Source: Crocosphaera sp. UHCC 0190 (lineage in GTDB: Bacteria; Cyanobacteriota; Cyanobacteriia; Cyanobacteriales; Microcystaceae). From it: DNA of 62,787 nucleotides. The first letter of the stretch is position 1; the number at the start of each line of letters is the position of its first letter. The notes beneath the pieces are model-generated. The model was not told the DNA's origin, did no database searches, and saw nothing but the letters and a program-made list of their open reading frames with translations. The translations under genes and the position numbers were made by a program. Location: the NCBI RefSeq assembly GCF_034932065.1, contig NZ_JAYGHP010000019.1, forward strand, positions 1 to 62,787. Reading direction: 5' to 3'. Below are positions 6,998 through 15,491 of the stretch, piece after piece.

Positions 6998-9913
6998 ATG
7001 CAACCTCAACCCACCTTACCGCTTTTTCTGCTCATTGATGGTCATTCTTTGGCTTTTCGTGCCTATTATGCTTTTGCTAAGGCGAGAACGGGGCCTTTGC
7101 GGACTTCGACAGGCATTCCTACCAGTGTTTGCTTTGGGTTTCTCAATTCCTTAATCCAAGTGATTGAGTCACAAAAACCCCAATATCTGGCGATTGCTTT
7201 TGATCTCAAAGAGCCTACATTTCGTCATGAAGCTGATGTTAATTATAAGGCGGATCGACAGGAAACGCCAGAGGATTTTATCCCTGACGTAGAAAATTTA
7301 CAAGACTTATTAGAAGCGTTAAATTTAACCATAGTGACTGCACCTGGATATGAAGCGGATGATGTTTTAGGCACCCTAGCTAAAAAAGCCAGTGAGTCGG
7401 GTTATCGGGTGGTTATTGTCAGTGGTGATCGGGATCTCTTTCAGTTAGTAGATGATCAGCATAATATTAATGTTCTTTATTTAGAAAGAAATGCCATTAA
7501 AAGTTCTTCGGGAGAAGGGTACACCCTATTTAATGAGGCAGCAGTTGCAGAAAAATTAGGAGTTAAACCAACTCAAGTTGTTGATTATAAAGCCTTATGT
7601 GGTGATAAATCAGATAATATTCCTGGAGTGCGAGGGATTGGGGAAAAAACGGCAGTTAAGTTATTAAATGAATATGGCAGTCTTGAGGGGATTTATCAAA
7701 ATATTGAGCAAATTAAAGGTGCTAACCAGAAGAAGTTAAAAGAAGGGGTAAAAGCTGCTGAACATTCCCGTTATTTGGCTGAAATAATAGTCAATACTCC
7801 CTTGGATTTTACCCTAAAAGATGGTCAACTTAAAGGGGTTAATCTTGAATTATTAAAATCGGTACTTGAAAAACTAGAATTAAAAAAGTTTTTAAAACAA
7901 ATTAATCAATTACAACAGCAATTTGGGGGAGAAATACAATTAGAATTACCCCAGGAATCAGGGGCTGATAATGAACAGAAACAACTTTCAATTTTTGACT
8001 CAGTATCTTCTGAAGAAAAGACAGGGATAGTTGTTGAAAAAATACATAAAAAATCTCTAATTAATCCTATAATTATCACGAAACTATCCCAGTTAGATGA
8101 GTTTATTGAAATTCTTCTTCGACAGACTAATTATGATTTTCCGGTGGCTTGGGATACAGAAACAACCGATTTAAACCCTAGACAAGCCGACTTGGTAGGA
8201 ATCGGTTGTTGTTGGGGAAATCAACCCACAGATATTGCTTATATTCCCATGGGACATAAACAGGGAGAACAACTCAAGAAAGAACAAGTTTTAGATAAAT
8301 TAAGACCTATTTTAGAAAGTAATAAATATCCCAAGGTTTTTCAGAATACAAAATTTGATCGTCTCATTTTATACCATCAGGGAATTAAACTGGATGGGGT
8401 AGTTTTTGATACTATGTTAGCTAGTTATGTTCTCGAACCTGAAGGCAGTCATAAACTGAGTGATTTATGTCAACAATATTTACCTAATATCACCTCTCAA
8501 AATTATGATGAATTAGGTATTGCTAAAAATCAAACCATTGCTGATCTTGATATTGTAACGGTTGCGGATTATTGTGGTATAGATGCTTATGCTACTTGGT
8601 TATTGGTGGAACCTTTAAAGGCAAAATTAGTCCAAATTCCTGAGCTTAAAAAACTATTATTAGAAGTAGAACAACCCCTAGAATCTGTGTTAGCTGCCAT
8701 GGAAGATCAAGGGATTATAATTGACACAGAATACTTAGGGAAATTATCTCAACAGTTAGAAGAAGATTTAAACATTATTGAGCAGCAAGCATATCAAGAA
8801 GCCGGAGAAACTTTTAATTTAGGATCGCCAAAACAATTAGGAGAAATTCTCTTTGAAAAATTAGAATTAAACCGCAAAAAATCTCGCAAAACCAAAACAG
8901 GATACTCTACGGATCATGGGACATTAGAAAAATTACAAGGAGATCATCCGATTATTGATTATATTTTAAACTATCGAACTTCATCTAAATTAAAATCAAC
9001 CTATGTCGATGCTTTACCTGAATTAGTTGATGGCAAAACCAAGCGTATACACACGAATTTTAATCAGTCTGTAACAGCAACAGGAAGACTCTCATCATCT
9101 AATCCTAATTTACAAAATATTCCGATCAGAACCGAATTTTCCCGTAAAATTAGACAAGCATTTCTTCCCCAAGAAGGCTGGTTATTAGTTTCAGCAGATT
9201 ATTCTCAAATTGAATTAAGAATTTTAGCCCATTTAAGTCAAGAACCCGTTTTATTAGAAGCTTATAAAAATCGTGAAGATGTTCATAGTGTAACAGCAAA
9301 ACTATTATTTGAAAAAGATAATATTACACCAGCAGAACGGAATTTAGGTAAAACGATTAACTTTGGGGTAATTTACGGTATGGGTTCCCAAAGATTTGCT
9401 AGAGAAGCGGGGGTAACTGTGGCAGAAGGCAAAGAATTTATTAATAAATATCGTCAACGGTATGCCCAGGTATTTGAGTATTTAGAAACTATGAAAAAAG
9501 AAGCGATCGCCAAGGGATATGTGACAACAATTTTAGGCAGAAGGCGTTATTTTAAATTTAGTACAAATAGTTTATATCAGTTTCGTGGCCATGATCCTAA
9601 AACCATTAATTTAGATCAGTTAAATTTGAATTATACAGATGCTCAATTATTAAGGGCTGCTGCTAATGCTCCCATTCAAGGCTCAAGTGCTGATATTATT
9701 AAAATTGCCATGGTTAAAATACAGAAAATTTTAGCCAATTATCAAGCTAAATTATTGTTACAAGTTCATGATGAATTAGTGTTTGAGATACCGCCTCAAG
9801 AATGGGAAGAATTGCACAATAAAATTAAAATAACTATGGAAAATGTGGTGAATTTAACTGTTCCTTTATTAGTAGAAATTCATCAGGGTAAAAATTGGAT
9901 GGAAGCTAAATAA
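6998..9913 (+). CDS. polA: DNA polymerase I
   Basis: A full-length family A polymerase of 971 residues that fills gaps and removes RNA primers. The N-terminal third is the 5'-3' exonuclease (LLIDGHSLAFRAYYAF, then the helix-hairpin-helix IPGVRGIGEKTAVKLL). The middle is a 3'-5' proofreading domain that keeps its acidic DTET motif. The C-terminal half is the polymerase with motif A SADYSQIELR, motif B around KTINFGVIYGMG and motif C QVHDELVFE. I prefer the ATG at 6998; a TTG at 6980 is in frame. No strong ribosome site is visible. Confidence 0.95.
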   Translation: MQPQPTLPLFLLIDGHSLAFRAYYAFAKARTGPLRTSTGIPTSVCFGFLNSLIQVIESQKPQYLAIAFDLKEPTFRHEADVNYKADRQETPEDFIPDVENLQDLLEALNLTIVTAPGYEADDVLGTLAKKASESGYRVVIVSGDRDLFQLVDDQHNINVLYLERNAIKSSSGEGYTLFNEAAVAEKLGVKPTQVVDYKALCGDKSDNIPGVRGIGEKTAVKLLNEYGSLEGIYQNIEQIKGANQKKLKEGVKAAEHSRYLAEIIVNTPLDFTLKDGQLKGVNLELLKSVLEKLELKKFLKQINQLQQQFGGEIQLELPQESGADNEQKQLSIFDSVSSEEKTGIVVEKIHKKSLINPIIITKLSQLDEFIEILLRQTNYDFPVAWDTETTDLNPRQADLVGIGCCWGNQPTDIAYIPMGHKQGEQLKKEQVLDKLRPILESNKYPKVFQNTKFDRLILYHQGIKLDGVVFDTMLASYVLEPEGSHKLSDLCQQYLPNITSQNYDELGIAKNQTIADLDIVTVADYCGIDAYATWLLVEPLKAKLVQIPELKKLLLEVEQPLESVLAAMEDQGIIIDTEYLGKLSQQLEEDLNIIEQQAYQEAGETFNLGSPKQLGEILFEKLELNRKKSRKTKTGYSTDHGTLEKLQGDHPIIDYILNYRTSSKLKSTYVDALPELVDGKTKRIHTNFNQSVTATGRLSSSNPNLQNIPIRTEFSRKIRQAFLPQEGWLLVSADYSQIELRILAHLSQEPVLLEAYKNREDVHSVTAKLLFEKDNITPAERNLGKTINFGVIYGMGSQRFAREAGVTVAEGKEFINKYRQRYAQVFEYLETMKKEAIAKGYVTTILGRRRYFKFSTNSLYQFRGHDPKTINLDQLNLNYTDAQLLRAAANAPIQGSSADIIKIAMVKIQKILANYQAKLLLQVHDELVFEIPPQEWEELHNKIKITMENVVNLTVPLLVEIHQGKNWMEAK

Positions 9914-10007
9914 GTTAAACGTCAGATCAAAATCATTTCCTAAAATGCAATAATGATGAAATAATAGGAAGACTAGACAGAAGAACTGAATAAGAGATAA
10001 GTAGATT

Positions 10008-11138
10008 ATGGTTAGTATACAAGTAGAACCCTCCCGTCACCCCCTTGCTGAGTATATCTATCGTCTGGAAAGGGGAGAAGCTTTACTCAAAGACTCTCCA
10101 CGAAATGTGATTGAAGTGGTGGGTATTCTTAAGAGTTATGGGGTGATATTAGATGCTTATTCCCGCAATCTTATTTATATTGCTGATCATCAATTTTTAG
10201 TGTTATTTCCTTTTTTTAAATATTTTAATGGGGAGTTTTCTTTCAATAAATTATGGCATCATTGGAACCATGATCGCATTAACTTTGAATATGCAGAATA
10301 CTGTATGAAAGCGATGATGTGGCATGGTGGAGGGGGGTTAGATGCTTACTTAGATACCCCCGACTTTAAACAAGGGATTGAAAAAGTAATTCAAGCTAAA
10401 TTTAAGAACAACTTTTTAATGTTAGGACTGAATAAAGCCTTTCCTGAATTTTTGCCTGAACACATGAGAATGATGTCTTATTATAGTGGTTTGGGTCAAT
10501 TTTGGCGAGTCATGGCTGATATGTTCTTATCCTTATCTGATCGCTATGATCGAGGAGAAATTAAATCAATTCCTGATGTAGTTCAACATATTTTAGATGG
10601 GTTAGTTAAAGATGCCAGTAAACCCATTACTTATCAAGTAAAAATCCGAGATAAAGTCTATGATGTCTTACCAAAATCAGCAGAATTAACTTTTTTAATG
10701 GATACGGCAGTTCCCTATGTAGAAGCCATCTTTTTCCGAGGAACTCCCTTTCCAGGCACCATTTCTTATAATGCTCAAGCCTATCAAATACCCTCGGAAC
10801 AAGCTATTTTTACTTTCGGTGCTTTATATGCAGATCCCTTACCTGTTGGTGGTGCGGGCATTCCCCCAACCCTATTAATGCAGGATATGCGTCATTATTT
10901 ACCTGACTATCTCCATGATATTTATCGCCAAAGTTTTCGTCAAGAAGATGACTTATTAGTTCAGATTTGTCAAAGCTTCCAAAAATCAATGTTTTGTGTT
11001 ACCACCGCCGCCATTAAAGGGTTAGCCCCTCACCCTTGGAATACCAATGATCTCCAACAACAAAAAGAAAATCGTGTCTATTTAGAAGGATGGATGAGCC
11101 GTTTTTTAACCTCTCAATTAGCCATAGTTAATGGTTAG
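10008..11138 (+). CDS. cupB: CO2 hydration protein of the NDH-1 CO2-uptake complex
   Basis: A 376-residue soluble protein of the ChpX/ChpY (CupA/CupB) family, which attaches to specialised NDH-1 complexes on the thylakoid and converts CO2 to bicarbonate using electron-transport energy. Recognisable parts are the WHHWNHDRINFEYAEYCMKAM segment and GTPFPGTISYNAQAY. The shorter length and the absence of neighbouring ndhF/ndhD point to CupB (ChpX), the constitutive form usually encoded away from its ndh partners, rather than CupA. It is followed at 173 bp by ccaA on the same strand. The CupA/CupB choice rests on length and context. Confidence 0.82.
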   Translation: MVSIQVEPSRHPLAEYIYRLERGEALLKDSPRNVIEVVGILKSYGVILDAYSRNLIYIADHQFLVLFPFFKYFNGEFSFNKLWHHWNHDRINFEYAEYCMKAMMWHGGGGLDAYLDTPDFKQGIEKVIQAKFKNNFLMLGLNKAFPEFLPEHMRMMSYYSGLGQFWRVMADMFLSLSDRYDRGEIKSIPDVVQHILDGLVKDASKPITYQVKIRDKVYDVLPKSAELTFLMDTAVPYVEAIFFRGTPFPGTISYNAQAYQIPSEQAIFTFGALYADPLPVGGAGIPPTLLMQDMRHYLPDYLHDIYRQSFRQEDDLLVQICQSFQKSMFCVTTAAIKGLAPHPWNTNDLQQQKENRVYLEGWMSRFLTSQLAIVNG

Positions 11139-11311
11139 TCAATTTTGGAATAGGCAATGAATTAATTTCTTTGCCTTTAACCTTTACCCCACTTAAATAT
11201 TTTTGTAGATAACTTAAACTCAGATCACACTATACAAAAGAGCCAATTTACAGGATAATCAGAAATAGATTAAAGGTTAAAGCTAAATAAGTAAAAATAT
11301 CTACTTTCTTC

Positions 11312-12145
11312 ATGAAAAAGCTAATTGAGGGACTAAAAGAGTTCCAAACAGGTTATTTTAGTTCTCATCGTGAACTGTTTGAAGAATTATCTCACGGACA
11401 ACATCCCCGCATTCTTTTCATTACTTGTTCCGACTCCCGTATTGATCCCAATTTAATTACCCAAGCGCAAGTTGGTGAACTCTTTGTCATTCGTAATGCG
11501 GGTAATATTATTCCTCCCTTTGGGGCGGCTAATGGTGGGGAAGGAGCAGCAATCGAATATGCGGTTTCTGCTTTAAACATTGACCAAGTGATTGTTTGTG
11601 GTCATTCCCATTGTGGTGCCATGAAAGGGTTACTTAAATTGAGTAGTCTGGAAGAAAAAATGCCTCTAGTTCATAATTGGTTAAAGCACGCAGAAGCGAC
11701 TCGACAAGTTATTAAAGATAATTACAGCAATTTAGAAGGGGAAGAACTCTTAGAAGTTACCGTCGCCGAAAATGTTTTGACGCAACTGGAAAATTTACAA
11801 ACCTATCCTGTTATTCGTTCCCGTTTGCATCAGGGTAATTTAAGCTTACATGGTTGGATTTATCGCATTGAAACAGGGGAAGTGTTTGAGTATGATGTGA
11901 TATCTCATGATTTTATTCCCCCCCAAAGTCGTATCATTAACCCCGAACCAGAGTACAATTTTCATCCCAGTTGTCCGGTGGGATCTTCGTCAGATTCTAA
12001 AGTTCCGACAACTCCTCAACCTAAGAGTAATGGTAATGGGGTAAAACCTGTTAATAATGGCAATGGTAATAAGGGATCTTCTCTTCCAGGATATGAACAT
12101 TTTCCCCCAGAACAAGCTCAACGTATTTATCGGGGTTCTCATTAA
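11312..12145 (+). CDS. ccaA: Carboxysomal beta-carbonic anhydrase
   Basis: A 277-residue beta-carbonic anhydrase. Zinc ligands C39, H98 and C101 are present in TCSDSR and GHSHCG, with the D41/R43 dyad. Beyond the catalytic core is a Ser/Pro/Asn-rich linker and a conserved tail ending EQAQRIYRGSH, typical of CcaA and known in the family to tether the enzyme to CcmM inside the carboxysome, where it supplies CO2 to Rubisco. The linker contains an Asn-Gly repeat. It follows cupB on the same strand and converges on hflX, with a weak inverted repeat (12168-12175 with 12205-12212) between them. Confidence 0.93.
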   Translation: MKKLIEGLKEFQTGYFSSHRELFEELSHGQHPRILFITCSDSRIDPNLITQAQVGELFVIRNAGNIIPPFGAANGGEGAAIEYAVSALNIDQVIVCGHSHCGAMKGLLKLSSLEEKMPLVHNWLKHAEATRQVIKDNYSNLEGEELLEVTVAENVLTQLENLQTYPVIRSRLHQGNLSLHGWIYRIETGEVFEYDVISHDFIPPQSRIINPEPEYNFHPSCPVGSSSDSKVPTTPQPKSNGNGVKPVNNGNGNKGSSLPGYEHFPPEQAQRIYRGSH

Positions 12146-12264
12146 AAGCGATGGGAAACAAGCCTAATTCCTACCTAAAATATTAGTTTTTGATAGTATT
12201 TTTCGGTAGGAACTTCTGCCGATATTTCTGTTAAAAGAAGGATAAAATCCCGAAGGTAAGCCGA

Positions 12265-13914
12265 TTAATTAACCGCCGCATAGTTCACTAATTGACCCAG
12301 TTTTTCCCTTAAGGTTTCTAACCCCAACCGTTGACTAGCAGAAATAAAAACCCCTAGAGGATACTCTTCTTGGGCCAGTCTCAGGGTGTCACTCTCGGCT
12401 GTATCAATTTTATTAAACGCCAAGAGAATGGGCCCAGGCACTAAGGGCATCTCTTTTAAAATTTTCATGACCGATTGAATATGATGTTGCCAGGCAGGAT
12501 GAGATAAGTCAACCACGTGCAACAGGGCATCTGCTTCTGTCACTTCCTCCAAGGTAGCGCGAAACGCATCGACTAGGGAGGGGGGCAATTCATGAATAAA
12601 TCCCACTGTATCCGTTAACAGGATAGTATAGGGTTGCCCTGTGGTACTATCCATCCCCGAAAGACGACGGGTAGTGGGGTCAAGGGTAGCAAATAATTGA
12701 TCGGCGGTGTAAACTTCCGCATTGGTTAAAGCATTGATTAGAGTGGACTTTCCCGCATTGGTATAACCCACAATGGCCACGCTAGGAATTTCCCGTTGCT
12801 GACGCTGTTGACGGAGACGGGAACGGTGGGCCTGAAGTTGGTTAACTTCTTGCTGGAGACGGGAAATACGCCGTTGAATCGCACGACGTTCCGTTTCTAA
12901 TTTCGTTTCCCCTGGGCCTCTTGTCCCGATACCACCTCCTAACCGAGACATGGCTTGACCGCGCCCCACCAGTCGAGGCAACATATACTCTAATTGGGCT
13001 AATTCTACCTGTAATTTACCGGCCCGGGATTGGGCCCGTTGAGCAAAAATGTCTAAAATGACCTCGGTGCGATCGACCACCCGAACCCCTAATTGAGATT
13101 CTAGGTTGCGGACTTGGGCCGGAGAAAGATCCCGATCAAAGACCACTAAATTAGCCCCCAAGGTTTGGACACGCAGGGCAATTTCTTGGACTTTTCCCGT
13201 TCCCACAACGGTTTGAGGATGGGGTTTATCCCTTTTTTGGCGCAGGGTTTCCATCACTTCTCCCCCGGCGGTGTCTACAAGTCGTGCGACTTCTGCTACG
13301 GTTTCCTCAAAGGCGTGATCGCTCATTTTTTCGGTTTGCAGGCCGACGATCATCACTCTTTCGTGATCTCCTTCAACCTGTTGGGCCGTGTATTCTCGCC
13401 GAAATTCCGCTTCTAACCCTTCCACTAACCCCCAGAAATCCTGTTCTGTTAGAGTTTCTAGGGTCATGGCCGGAGAAACCGTCCAATAGTATTCCTGGTT
13501 GGGGTTGAGGTCTGAGGCGGGCAATAAATGGGCAATGTAGGCTTCTTTTACATAGCCTGTGGCCCCCCCACCCTGTCGCATTTTCCCTTCTCCTGTCACG
13601 GGAAGCATGACCAAAGCATCAAGTCGTTGTAAGACCATGGCTGTTAAGCTAGACTCGTTGGGAGGTTCTGCTTTCAGTTTGGTGGCAAGACAACGAATGC
13701 CGCACAGTCTTTCTGCACCGTAACGGGGCAATTCTAAGGGGGGTATTTGGGTTTGTCGTGGGGTTCCTACACCGACGCGAATCACTTGGCCACGACGGTT
13801 AACATAAGCACAGACAGGTTGACCCATATCTGAACTGACGGCGGCCAGTCGTTGGGCGAATTCTGGGGTGGTAAAGCGATCGCCTACCAACTTTTGATGA
13901 TAGAGTCGTTTCAA
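12265..13914 (-). CDS. hflX: Ribosome-associated GTPase HflX
   Basis: A GTPase of the Obg/HflX class that binds the 50S subunit and, in E. coli, rescues stalled ribosomes. The HflX N-terminal domain and its Gly-rich GGGIGTRGPGE loop precede a G domain with GYTNAGKST, DTVGF and NKID. Cyanobacterial copies carry an extra N-terminal region, seen here in the first 170 residues. The coordinate given uses TTG at 13914, the first accepted start codon, but the frame stays open and conserved-looking for 18 codons further upstream (see findings), so the real start is probably 13968. Confidence 0.93.
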   Translation of the reverse strand: MKRLYHQKLVGDRFTTPEFAQRLAAVSSDMGQPVCAYVNRRGQVIRVGVGTPRQTQIPPLELPRYGAERLCGIRCLATKLKAEPPNESSLTAMVLQRLDALVMLPVTGEGKMRQGGGATGYVKEAYIAHLLPASDLNPNQEYYWTVSPAMTLETLTEQDFWGLVEGLEAEFRREYTAQQVEGDHERVMIVGLQTEKMSDHAFEETVAEVARLVDTAGGEVMETLRQKRDKPHPQTVVGTGKVQEIALRVQTLGANLVVFDRDLSPAQVRNLESQLGVRVVDRTEVILDIFAQRAQSRAGKLQVELAQLEYMLPRLVGRGQAMSRLGGGIGTRGPGETKLETERRAIQRRISRLQQEVNQLQAHRSRLRQQRQQREIPSVAIVGYTNAGKSTLINALTNAEVYTADQLFATLDPTTRRLSGMDSTTGQPYTILLTDTVGFIHELPPSLVDAFRATLEEVTEADALLHVVDLSHPAWQHHIQSVMKILKEMPLVPGPILLAFNKIDTAESDTLRLAQEEYPLGVFISASQRLGLETLREKLGQLVNYAAVN

Positions 13915-14092
13915 TTGCTTAATCTGACTCGGTTTTAACCCTTGCAGATTGCCGTAGATGGTCTCGATAGGCGTACCTCTCAGATTTATTGTTGTAACTT
14001 TTTATTGTAGTACAGTTTTTTAAGGGAGGACAGGGAATTGTTAATTTTAGATTATTTTTATTTTTTTCCTTCCTTTTTAACCAAAATTTATT

Positions 14093-14121
14093 TTGCTATA
14101 CAGAAAGGGTAATGCTATAGT
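14093..14121 (+). promoter_or_regulatory. Putative dnaB promoter
   Basis: A -35 TTGCTA (14093-14098) and -10 TATAGT (14116-14121) are separated by 17 bp, 33 bp before the chosen dnaB start. The -10 sits in GCTATAGTACATAGC, an inverted repeat GCTAT-N5-ATAGC, and shares TATAGTACATAG with the polA promoter region. Confidence 0.55.
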
Positions 14122-14154
14122 ACATAGCTATTGAAAAAGTTTTTATGGTTGTCT

Positions 14155-15486
14155 ATGGTCATTAATCAAACCCTTCCTCCCCAAAATATTGAAGCTGAGG
14201 AGTCAATTCTCGGTGGTATTTTAGTCGATCCAGAAGCCATGGGACGGGTGGTAGATTTAATCAATACTAATGCTTTTTATGTGAAAGCTCATCAAGAGAT
14301 TTATCAGGCAGCATTAAAGCTTTATAGTCAAGGACAACCAACCGATGTCATGACGGTTAAAAGTAACCTTGAGGATCATTATTTATTGCAACAAGTTGGA
14401 GGAATTGATAAGTTAATGCAGTTGGTTGATCGCACGGTTTCGGCAGTAAATATTGATCGCTATGCGGTGTTAGTGATGGAGAAATATTTGCGTCGTCAAT
14501 TAATTGCTGCGGGTCATGAAATTGTAGATTTAGGATTTGAGACAACGCGAGAATTAGATGTAGTTTTAGATGAGTCTGAAAAGAAAATTTTTAGCTTGAC
14601 ACAAAAGCGACCCCAAGAGGGGTTAATTCCGATTTCTGACACCATTATTAAAACTTTTAATGAGTTAGAAAAACTCCAAGATCAAACGGCACTTCCTGGC
14701 ATTGAAACGGAATTTTATGAGTTAGATGGTATCACAGGAGGACTACAAAGATCGGATTTAATTATTATTGCTGGTCGGCCTTCGATGGGAAAGACGGCTT
14801 TCGGGTTAGGAGTTGCAGCTAATATTGCTAAAAAGCATAATTTACCTGTGGCAATTTTTAGTTTAGAAATGTCGAAAGAGCAGCTTTCTATGCGTTTATT
14901 AGCCTCAGAAGCTGGTATAGAAAGTAACCGTTTACGATCAGGAAGATTGGCACAAAATGATTATGAAAAAATCAGTATTGCCATGGGAACTTTATCCAAT
15001 TTACCCATTTATATTGATGATGCTGCTAATATTACGGTGATGCAAATTCGTTCCCAGGTTCGCCGTTTACTGGCAGAAAAGAAAGGAGAGTTTGGCTTAG
15101 TTTTAATTGATTATTTACAATTAATGGAAGGTGGAGGTGATAACCGTGTTCAAGAATTATCAAAAATTACCCGTTCTCTTAAAGGGTTGGCCCGTGAAGT
15201 TAAGGCCCCTGTTATTGCTTTATCTCAGTTAAGTCGGGCTGTTGAATCGAGGAATAATAAACGTCCAATGATGTCAGATTTACGAGAAAGTGGTTCAATT
15301 GAACAAGATGCTGATTTAATTATGATGTTATATCGAGATGAATATTATAACCCTGATACTGTTGATCGAGGGGTTGCAGAAATTATTGTCACTAAACATC
15401 GTAATGGGCCAACGGGAACAATTAAGCTATTGTTCCAAGCAGAATTAACTAAATTTGTGAATATGCACAGAAATACCAATTATTAA
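14155..15486 (+). CDS. dnaB: Replicative DNA helicase
   Basis: A 443-residue DnaB, the hexameric helicase at the replication fork. The N-terminal domain starts LPPQNIEAEESILGG; the RecA-like domain has Walker A GRPSMGKTA, Walker B LVLIDYLQLM and the arginine-finger region SDLRESGSIEQDAD. Many cyanobacterial dnaB genes carry inteins, but this one is uninterrupted at the usual P-loop site. I prefer the ATG at 14155 (MVINQTLPPQ); the frame opens at a TTG at 14131. A membrane glycosyltransferase gene follows after 5 bp and is probably in the same transcript. Confidence 0.95.
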   Translation: MVINQTLPPQNIEAEESILGGILVDPEAMGRVVDLINTNAFYVKAHQEIYQAALKLYSQGQPTDVMTVKSNLEDHYLLQQVGGIDKLMQLVDRTVSAVNIDRYAVLVMEKYLRRQLIAAGHEIVDLGFETTRELDVVLDESEKKIFSLTQKRPQEGLIPISDTIIKTFNELEKLQDQTALPGIETEFYELDGITGGLQRSDLIIIAGRPSMGKTAFGLGVAANIAKKHNLPVAIFSLEMSKEQLSMRLLASEAGIESNRLRSGRLAQNDYEKISIAMGTLSNLPIYIDDAANITVMQIRSQVRRLLAEKKGEFGLVLIDYLQLMEGGGDNRVQELSKITRSLKGLAREVKAPVIALSQLSRAVESRNNKRPMMSDLRESGSIEQDADLIMMLYRDEYYNPDTVDRGVAEIIVTKHRNGPTGTIKLLFQAELTKFVNMHRNTNY

Positions 15487-15491
15487 TACTT

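Noticed and set aside
12168-12212. Inverted repeat between ccaA and hflX as a strong terminator
   Set aside because: The stem is only 8 bp with a 29-base loop and no clean T run, so I mention it but do not call it.
14131-15486. Possible intein in dnaB
   Set aside because: Protein length is normal and the P-loop region is continuous; no intein splice motifs are seen.
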